This document shows, in pieces, positions 52,335-57,271 of a stretch of 57,271 nt of DNA. Position 1 is the first letter of the stretch. Each line of letters begins with the position of its first letter. A program made the translations under genes and the position numbers. The notes beneath the pieces were generated by a model, which was given only the letters and a program-made list of their open reading frames with translations, was not told the origin of the DNA and did no database searches. The stretch comes from JBMOLK01 sp049325575 (GTDB lineage: Bacteria > Bacillota > Clostridia > Acetivibrionales > Acetivibrionaceae): positions 1-57,271 of the forward strand of contig JBMOLK010000209.1 in the NCBI GenBank assembly GCA_049325575.1, read 5' to 3'.

Positions 52335-53348
52335 TTAGCATTCTATTATTTTTTTAATCAGGTTCATACGTTGCTTTTCATCCTGAATTTTTTTTGCAAA
52401 AGTTGCGTCATCTAATTCATCTAACCCATCCAATACACATCTTTTTATAGCTTCAAGGCATACCCTTTCAATATCCGCATAAGATAATCCGACTAAATCC
52501 TTAATATGTGTTTTAATTTTAGTTTTCTTATGCTTAAAACATCTCAGTTTTAACTCTACGTATTGAAGTATGCTATCTTCAGAAGGCATATCAAAGTATA
52601 TAACTTCATCAAACCTTCTCCATAAAGCATTATCTATAAGTTTTTCGTGATTTGTTGCAGCAATGACAAAGGATTGGGTACCGAAACTATCCAGAAGTTG
52701 AAGGAATGTATTAACAACTCTTTTCAATTCACCATGTTCATCAACATTATCTCTACTCTTCCCGACTGCATCAAATTCATCTAAAAACAATACCCAGTTC
52801 CCTTTTGATGCATAGTCAAAAACATTTCTAATATTTGTTGCCGTCTCTCCTAAATAAGAGGAAATGAGGCTATCAAATCTTACATACAAAATAGGCAATC
52901 CCAATGAGGATGCTAGAATTTCAGCACAAAGTGTTTTACCACATCCAGGTGGTCCACAAAAGAGCAACTTCGTTTTAGGGGAAAGATTGTATGTGCAGAG
53001 GATATCCTTTTTTGAGTATTCTTCAACAACACCCTGTAATTTTGTATTGATTTGCTCACTTAACAAAATATCATCAAATGTTTTCTCTGAGTATCTAATA
53101 TCAACCAGATTTAAACCCTTATCTTTGTCTTTGGGCAAATCCTTCAGACTATTAAAATATTGGGCACTTGAGCTATTACCATTATTAAAATTATTTGAAA
53201 ACAATATGCTTTTTAGCTTATTTGCCAAAACATAATGATTTTTCTGCTTTTCTTCTTCAATAATTTCATATGCAATTTTAATAAAGCCTTCTTCATTCTG
53301 GCTTTTAAAATTTTCAAAAAGTTTTATTAACATCTCGCCGGAAGGCAT
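52335..53348 (-). CDS. AAA+ ATPase partner of the subtilisin-like protease (337 aa)
   Basis: Walker A GPPGCGKT (132-139), Walker B FLDEFDAVG (Glu191), sensor 1 AATNHE, arginine finger LWRRFD and a small C-terminal helical lid. This is a classical AAA family member of the FtsH/Cdc48/spastin type. The N-terminal 120 residues are a helical adaptor domain. The start at 53348 is set by GAGGAGG; the frame to 53369 includes the ribosome site itself. First gene of the five-gene operon, it probably feeds or gates the S8 protease. Confidence 0.9.
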   Translation of the reverse strand: MPSGEMLIKLFENFKSQNEEGFIKIAYEIIEEEKQKNHYVLANKLKSILFSNNFNNGNSSSAQYFNSLKDLPKDKDKGLNLVDIRYSEKTFDDILLSEQINTKLQGVVEEYSKKDILCTYNLSPKTKLLFCGPPGCGKTLCAEILASSLGLPILYVRFDSLISSYLGETATNIRNVFDYASKGNWVLFLDEFDAVGKSRDNVDEHGELKRVVNTFLQLLDSFGTQSFVIAATNHEKLIDNALWRRFDEVIYFDMPSEDSILQYVELKLRCFKHKKTKIKTHIKDLVGLSYADIERVCLEAIKRCVLDGLDELDDATFAKKIQDEKQRMNLIKKIIEC

Positions 53349-53518
53349 ACTTATTCCTCCTCTGGGCATATTATCCTAATACATTATATCGGAAAATAGA
53401 TAATATAACCACATATTTTTATTAAAGTCTTCCAAAAATTGATTTCGGTTTATACTTATTCGATAATTATTTTAAACCGATCTACTATTTTATATCCTGT
53501 TTCACTGTAGCCAAACGT

Positions 53519-53555
53519 AAAAGCACTGGTAAAAAACTAAGTTTCCAGTGCTTTT
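53519..53555 (-). terminator. Terminator of the right recombinase module
   Basis: AAAAGCACTGG (53519-53529) pairs with CCAGTGCTTTT (53545-53555). On the minus strand it ends the recombinase transcript just before the AAA+ operon promoter. The remaining sequence between 53349 and 53518 is AT-rich promoter-like DNA. Confidence 0.8.
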
Positions 53556-53571
53556 ATATTATTCTGATTAA

Positions 53572-55161
53572 TTATATATTCCAATCCATCTCCAAGCCAT
53601 CCTTAAAAGTAAAGGTTATCTGCTTCTCCGAGTGCACCGTTACCTTATCCATAGTGGCTTTCCAAAGCTCCTCATCAAAATCCATTAGAAGTCTGTTGCT
53701 CTGTTTAAGCTTACTAATGAAAGTGCCCATACTTTCTCTCTTGGCCGTGCGTTCCAAACGCTTGTCATTTATTTTTGCAAGACCGTTTTTAGCAGCCTCA
53801 TAGCGTTTCACTAGTGCTGTATACCTCTGCTGGTACTCCTGCTGGTCAAGTGCAGAACGAGCGTTTTCTTCCACACACTTTCTAAGGAGTTCTGCTACAA
53901 CCTCACATTCGTTCTGGAGTCTCACACTCTCTTTGTCAAGCTCGGTAGTATCGGTCAAAGCATAAATTATTTCTTCATAGCTCTGAAGAATCTCATCCTT
54001 ATTATTGAGAAGGCTGTTAAAGGCTTCTACAAATGCCTCTTTTATTGCGTTTTCATAAAGGTGAGGTGTATTGCACCTCTTATTATTTTTAAATTTGTGA
54101 TTGCACTGCCAGATTGTACGGCGGTATTTGCTGGTGGAATGCCATACCTTGCTGCCATAGAAGCCCCCACACTCTCCACAGACAATTTTCCCCGAGAAGC
54201 ATCCGCCTCCAGTCTTATAACCTTTTACATCCTTGCGTTTTTTAAGTTCATGTTGAACAATGTCGAATACCTCAGGAGCAATAATCGCAGGATGGCTGTT
54301 TTCTACGTAATACTGCGGAACTTCACCTTCGTTTATCTTCTTTTTCTTCGTAAGAAAGTCAACAGTAAATGTCTTTTGAAGCATGGCATCACCTTTATAC
54401 TTCTCATTCCGAAGAATGCTCAACACTGTGCTGGGCTGCCACTTGTTCTTGCCGGCAGGTGTTGGGATTCCACTTTCCGTCAAATGCCTTGCTATTCTCG
54501 GAGTTGTTTTTCCCTCAAGGAAGAGCTTGTAAATCATTCTTACAACCGTCGCTTCTTTTTCCACGATTTTGGGTAACCCATCTTCACCTTTTTCATAGCC
54601 AAGGAACTGTCCGTAAGGTATGCTGACCTTTCCATCAGCAAAGCGTTTTCTTTGCCCCCATGTCACATTCTCAGATATGCTTCTGCTCTCTTCCTGCGCC
54701 AAGCTGGACATAATGGTTATAAGCAGCTCACCCTTACTGTCCAAGGTGTAGATGTTTTCTTTTTCGAAATATACCTCAACGCCTTTTTCCTTAAGCTGTC
54801 GGACGGTGGTGAGTGTATCTACGGTATTTCTTGCAAATCTGCTCACCGACTTGGTGATTATCAGGTCAATTTTACCACTCAAGGCATCGGAAATCATTCT
54901 GTTAAAGCCATCCCGTTTTTTAATGCTGGTTGCTGAAATCCCTTCATCGGTATAGACCTCGACAAACTCCCAAGCCGGATTTGACTTTATATGCTTTGTA
55001 TAATAATCAATCTGAGCCTCATAGCTTGATAGCTGCTCATCATTATCCGTAGAAACCCTTGCATATGCAGCTACTCTTTTTAAAGCTGCAGTTACCGCAG
55101 CGGCTGGCGCAAAGCGTCCGGTTGTTGCCGGAATGACCGTTATTGCTCTTGCGGCAGGCAT
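53572..55161 (-). CDS. Large serine recombinase B, right module (529 aa)
   Basis: Close paralogue of 11979-13568, of the same length. The resolvase domain has YARVST (Ser37 with the chosen start), SRFARNT and EESRSISEN; the Recombinase domain has IARHLTESGIPTP; the zinc ribbon has CGECG; a C-terminal coiled coil follows. The start at 55161 follows GGGAGG and matches the start of the left copy; the longer frame to 55191 lies inside the partner gene. It overlaps recombinase A by 22 nt, as in the left module. Confidence 0.93.
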   Translation of the reverse strand: MPAARAITVIPATTGRFAPAAAVTAALKRVAAYARVSTDNDEQLSSYEAQIDYYTKHIKSNPAWEFVEVYTDEGISATSIKKRDGFNRMISDALSGKIDLIITKSVSRFARNTVDTLTTVRQLKEKGVEVYFEKENIYTLDSKGELLITIMSSLAQEESRSISENVTWGQRKRFADGKVSIPYGQFLGYEKGEDGLPKIVEKEATVVRMIYKLFLEGKTTPRIARHLTESGIPTPAGKNKWQPSTVLSILRNEKYKGDAMLQKTFTVDFLTKKKKINEGEVPQYYVENSHPAIIAPEVFDIVQHELKKRKDVKGYKTGGGCFSGKIVCGECGGFYGSKVWHSTSKYRRTIWQCNHKFKNNKRCNTPHLYENAIKEAFVEAFNSLLNNKDEILQSYEEIIYALTDTTELDKESVRLQNECEVVAELLRKCVEENARSALDQQEYQQRYTALVKRYEAAKNGLAKINDKRLERTAKRESMGTFISKLKQSNRLLMDFDEELWKATMDKVTVHSEKQITFTFKDGLEMDWNI

Positions 55162-56483
55162 TGTACGTTCCTCCCTTCCACACGTTTCCAATTACGTTCC
55201 CTTACTTGCTGGCGAGTCTCCTCAGTCCAACTTTCGCTTCGTGATTTATACTTCCATTCCCTCTGGACGATCCGGCCATCCATAAAAACAAATGCCAAAG
55301 TGTTATCCTCCGGCACCTGTATTTCCTTTATATTCAGTTTAAAGAGCTTCTCATCAAACTCTGAAATTCCCAAAACATCAGTGACCAGAGAGAGTAGAAC
55401 CTTCTCCGGTATTTGTTTCGCTCCGCATCTTTTCTTTCCAAAGCGGTTATATGTGGAGCATATCCATACTTCTTTCTGATATTTCGTGCCAGCATTATTG
55501 AGTTTTCTATGATAGAAAGCTCCGCATCGGCCGCAGACAATCCTTCCTGTAAAAGGATAAACATTTGTAGTAGCGGTTCCGGCTTTAAACTTTGCTGTAC
55601 GACTTTGAAATTCTTCCTTTACCTGATTAAAGACATCCCTGTCGATAATTGCCTCATGGTTGTTACTGACATAGTATCTTGGAAGCCTGCCATCATTTAA
55701 TCGAGTACGTTTTTCAAGATGGTCGGATATGTATTTCTTTTGAAGCAATAGGTCTCCTGCATATTTTTCGTTCAGCAATATTTCTTTGATTTTGCAACTA
55801 TCCCATTCTTTATGGTTCTTCGTCCTTAGTCCAAGTGAATTTAATTTTTTGGCAATAGCAAGCCTACCCATTCCCGATAGAAAATCACTAAAAATCAGGC
55901 GGACAACTTCCGCTTCCTTCGGGTTTATTTCAAAATTACCCTTTGATATTGTATAGCCATATACATCAAGTGTATTTGGGATTCCGTTCTTAAACTTGTT
56001 TCTGATCCTCCATTTGCAGTTTTCACTAACCGAGCGGCTTTCCTCCTGCGCAAAAGAAGCGAGGATGGTAAGCATCAGCTCGCCATCCCCGCTCATAGAG
56101 TGTATATTTTCTTTTTCAAAAAACACATCAACATTCAGACTCTTTAGCTCTCGTACCGATTCCAGCATGGTTACCGTATTTCTTGCAAACCGTGAAATTG
56201 ACTTTGTAATGATCATGTCTATTTTACCATTTCTGCAATCTGCCAAAAGCCTTTGAAATTCCGTTCTGTTTTCTTTTGTCCCTGTTATGGCCTCATCGGC
56301 ATAAACTCCTATGTACTCCCAGCCACGATGCTTTTGTATGAATTCGCTGTAATAGCTGATTTGCGATGACAGCGAGTGAAGCATTGCATCCTTGCCGCTG
56401 GATACTCTGGCATAGGCGGCAACACGTTTTTTAGCTGGTAGTTTTGCTGCCAAAGGCTCTATTTTCCTTATACTTCGCATCAT
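55140..56483 (-). CDS. Large serine recombinase A, right module (447 aa)
   Basis: Paralogue of 13547-14875. The catalytic serine is in YARVSS, followed by SRFARNTVT, EESRSVSEN, a Recombinase domain and a zinc ribbon (CGRCG and a later Cys). The start at 56483 follows AAAGGGGTGA; the frame to 56561 extends over the half-site motif and is not credible. The first 180 residues are more similar between the modules than the DNA-binding domains, which suggests that the two modules may read different sites. Confidence 0.93.
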   Translation of the reverse strand: MMRSIRKIEPLAAKLPAKKRVAAYARVSSGKDAMLHSLSSQISYYSEFIQKHRGWEYIGVYADEAITGTKENRTEFQRLLADCRNGKIDMIITKSISRFARNTVTMLESVRELKSLNVDVFFEKENIHSMSGDGELMLTILASFAQEESRSVSENCKWRIRNKFKNGIPNTLDVYGYTISKGNFEINPKEAEVVRLIFSDFLSGMGRLAIAKKLNSLGLRTKNHKEWDSCKIKEILLNEKYAGDLLLQKKYISDHLEKRTRLNDGRLPRYYVSNNHEAIIDRDVFNQVKEEFQSRTAKFKAGTATTNVYPFTGRIVCGRCGAFYHRKLNNAGTKYQKEVWICSTYNRFGKKRCGAKQIPEKVLLSLVTDVLGISEFDEKLFKLNIKEIQVPEDNTLAFVFMDGRIVQREWKYKSRSESWTEETRQQVRERNWKRVEGRNVQCLPQEQ

Positions 56484-56512
56484 GAAATCACCCCTTTCAG
56501 TTACCAATGTTA

Positions 56513-56531
56513 GCTCTGATTTTGATACAAA
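56513..56531 (+). other. Half-site of the putative attachment motif
   Basis: GCTCTGATTTTGATACAAA carries the exact 17-bp core of the right arm of the 52-bp site, 30 nt upstream of recombinase A, at the same position as in the left module. The opposite arm is absent. Confidence 0.45.
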
Positions 56532-56547
56532 GCAAGTCAATAATGCT

Positions 56548-56703
56548 TCACAAGCCGCCAAAAACAGGCGTATATTTCACTCTGAGCATTCTTTCAATCT
56601 TACTATATTCATGCTCGCTTATAAGCCTGTTGGAGAGCATGGTTTTTGCAATCGCCACAGACACCCTGTAGTTCTTTTCACGCTCAAATTGCTCTTGAGT
56701 CAT
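56548..56703 (-). CDS. SHOCT-like small protein, right module (51 aa)
   Basis: The product shares REKNYR, an IAK-ML helix and a closing KYTPVFGG with the 51-aa left copy (14936-15091). The start at 56703 gives the same length as that copy; ATG 56709 is also possible. It overlaps the end of the zinc-finger gene by 20 nt. Probably an oligomerisation or accessory factor for the recombinases. Confidence 0.7.
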   Translation of the reverse strand: MTQEQFEREKNYRVSVAIAKTMLSNRLISEHEYSKIERMLRVKYTPVFGGL

Positions 56704-57118
56704 GCTCATTCCCCACTTTCCCGAACCTGTTAACAATATAGCATGCATGCCCACAAAACTTTCGCTTCCGATTCCCATAACTTTCAAAAGCCCTACCGCA
56801 CTCTGCACAGGTGAGAGTATACCAGGCTTTTTTTACAAGCTGTCCTTCATTAGCCTTCCACCAGGCACGGCGGCATGCATCGCTACAGAATTTTTTATAC
56901 TGTCCTTTTCTTCCTTGTATCAGGGGTTTACTGCAATGTTTGCAGATACTATGTATTTCTTTCACTGTCGGTCTACTGGTTTTTACAGCAGTAAGATTGT
57001 GTCGTCTACAATATGACTTTACTGTGTTTTCAGAAATACAGAGAGCCGTTGCAATTTGTAGGTAACTCTGTCTTTCAATCCGCATTTGCTGAATTTTTTG
57101 CTTCTGGTCATTGGTCAT
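56684..57118 (-). CDS. Helix-turn-helix plus two zinc fingers, right module (144 aa)
   Basis: Paralogue of 15088-15531, with the same helix-turn-helix (YLQIATALCISENTIKSYCRR) and two cysteine clusters (CKHC...FCSDAC and CAECG...FCGHAC). GGAGG is 7 nt before ATG 57118, which decides the start. The C-terminal 10 residues differ from the left copy. First gene of the right recombinase operon. Confidence 0.75.
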   Translation of the reverse strand: MTNDQKQKIQQMRIERQSYLQIATALCISENTVKSYCRRHNLTAVKTSRPTVKEIHSICKHCSKPLIQGRKGQYKKFCSDACRRAWWKANEGQLVKKAWYTLTCAECGRAFESYGNRKRKFCGHACYIVNRFGKVGNEHDSRAI

Positions 57119-57181
57119 TTGTCTTACCTCCATAAAGCAGAAAAAGAAGGCATCACGCCTTCTAATCCAGTTGTTTCGCAT

Positions 57182-57216
57182 AAAAAAAGAAAGGTTTATT
57201 TAGTGCAAACCTCTCT
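57182..57216 (-). terminator. Terminator upstream of the right recombinase module
   Basis: On the minus strand AGGTTT pairs with AAACCT, followed by TTCTTTTTTTA. It corresponds to the structure at 15571-15606. The last 55 bases of the window are AT-rich and show nothing else. Confidence 0.65.
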
Positions 57217-57271
57217 TAAAATACTCTTATACATTAATATTCATATTCACTCTTCATTGTTGTTTTTTATA

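Overview
The window looks like a low-GC chromosome segment of an anaerobic Gram-positive bacterium, most likely class Clostridia (relatives of Acetivibrio/Ruminiclostridium). This is an inference from gene families: paired large serine recombinases, Gly-Gly peptides with a C39-peptidase ABC exporter, YezG immunity proteins, AbrB/XRE regulators and an IS21 element, plus strong GGAGG ribosome-binding sites. No rRNA or complete tRNA is present. Almost every gene lies on the minus strand.

Layout. (1) 1-10057: a secreted polymorphic-toxin operon. It reads, in transcription order, a 1681-residue secreted scaffold protein, a 1386-residue toxin with a nuclease tip and two tandem YezG-type immunity genes. 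(2) 10375-11060: a broken XRE regulator with its terminator, followed by a 52-bp inverted-repeat site. (3) 11151-15606: two small cargo genes and a four-gene serine-recombinase module. (4) 15639-27403: remains of a phage-like replicon. It has a primase-helicase, an iteron array, a ParB-like protein, a small terminase subunit, a head-tail adaptor and a divergent regulatory switch, but no capsid, portal, large terminase or tail genes. (5) 27538-30242: an IS21-family element with a frameshifted istA. (6) 30451-34212: small regulators, a membrane protein and a DUF2325 protein. (7) 34223-41948: a peptide-secretion cluster with two Gly-Gly precursors, a leaderless peptide-like protein, a DUF3267 metalloprotease, a PCAT exporter, an HlyD protein and a coiled-coil protein. 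(8) 42258-46045: a second, intact XRE copy followed by the same inverted-repeat site, here split by about 3.15 kb of DNA that carries a tRNA-Cys 3' fragment, a MarR/flavodoxin pair, a sigma-like gene and an integrase fragment. (9) 46160-53348: a five-gene operon with an AAA+ ATPase, a cytoplasmic subtilisin-like protease, a zinc-ribbon protein, an SF1 helicase (frameshifted) and a zinc-finger protein; a candidate defence system. (10) 53572-57216: a second copy of the serine-recombinase module.

How it fits together. The XRE locus and the recombinase module both occur twice in direct orientation, at 10.4/12-15.6 kb and at 42.3/53.6-57.2 kb. A 17-bp motif recurs as a full palindromic site (10967-11018) and as half-sites next to both recombinase modules and at both borders of the 3.15-kb insertion. 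I read the window as two related serine-recombinase elements with different cargo inserted close together, one carrying the AAA+/subtilase/helicase operon, with a decaying phage-like replicon and a peptide-secretion cluster between them. The strongest leads are the AAA+/subtilase/helicase operon, the peptide cluster whose protease shares a C-terminal tail with its presumed substrates, the iteron array with 21-bp phasing beside the primase gene, and the empty/occupied recombination site pair.
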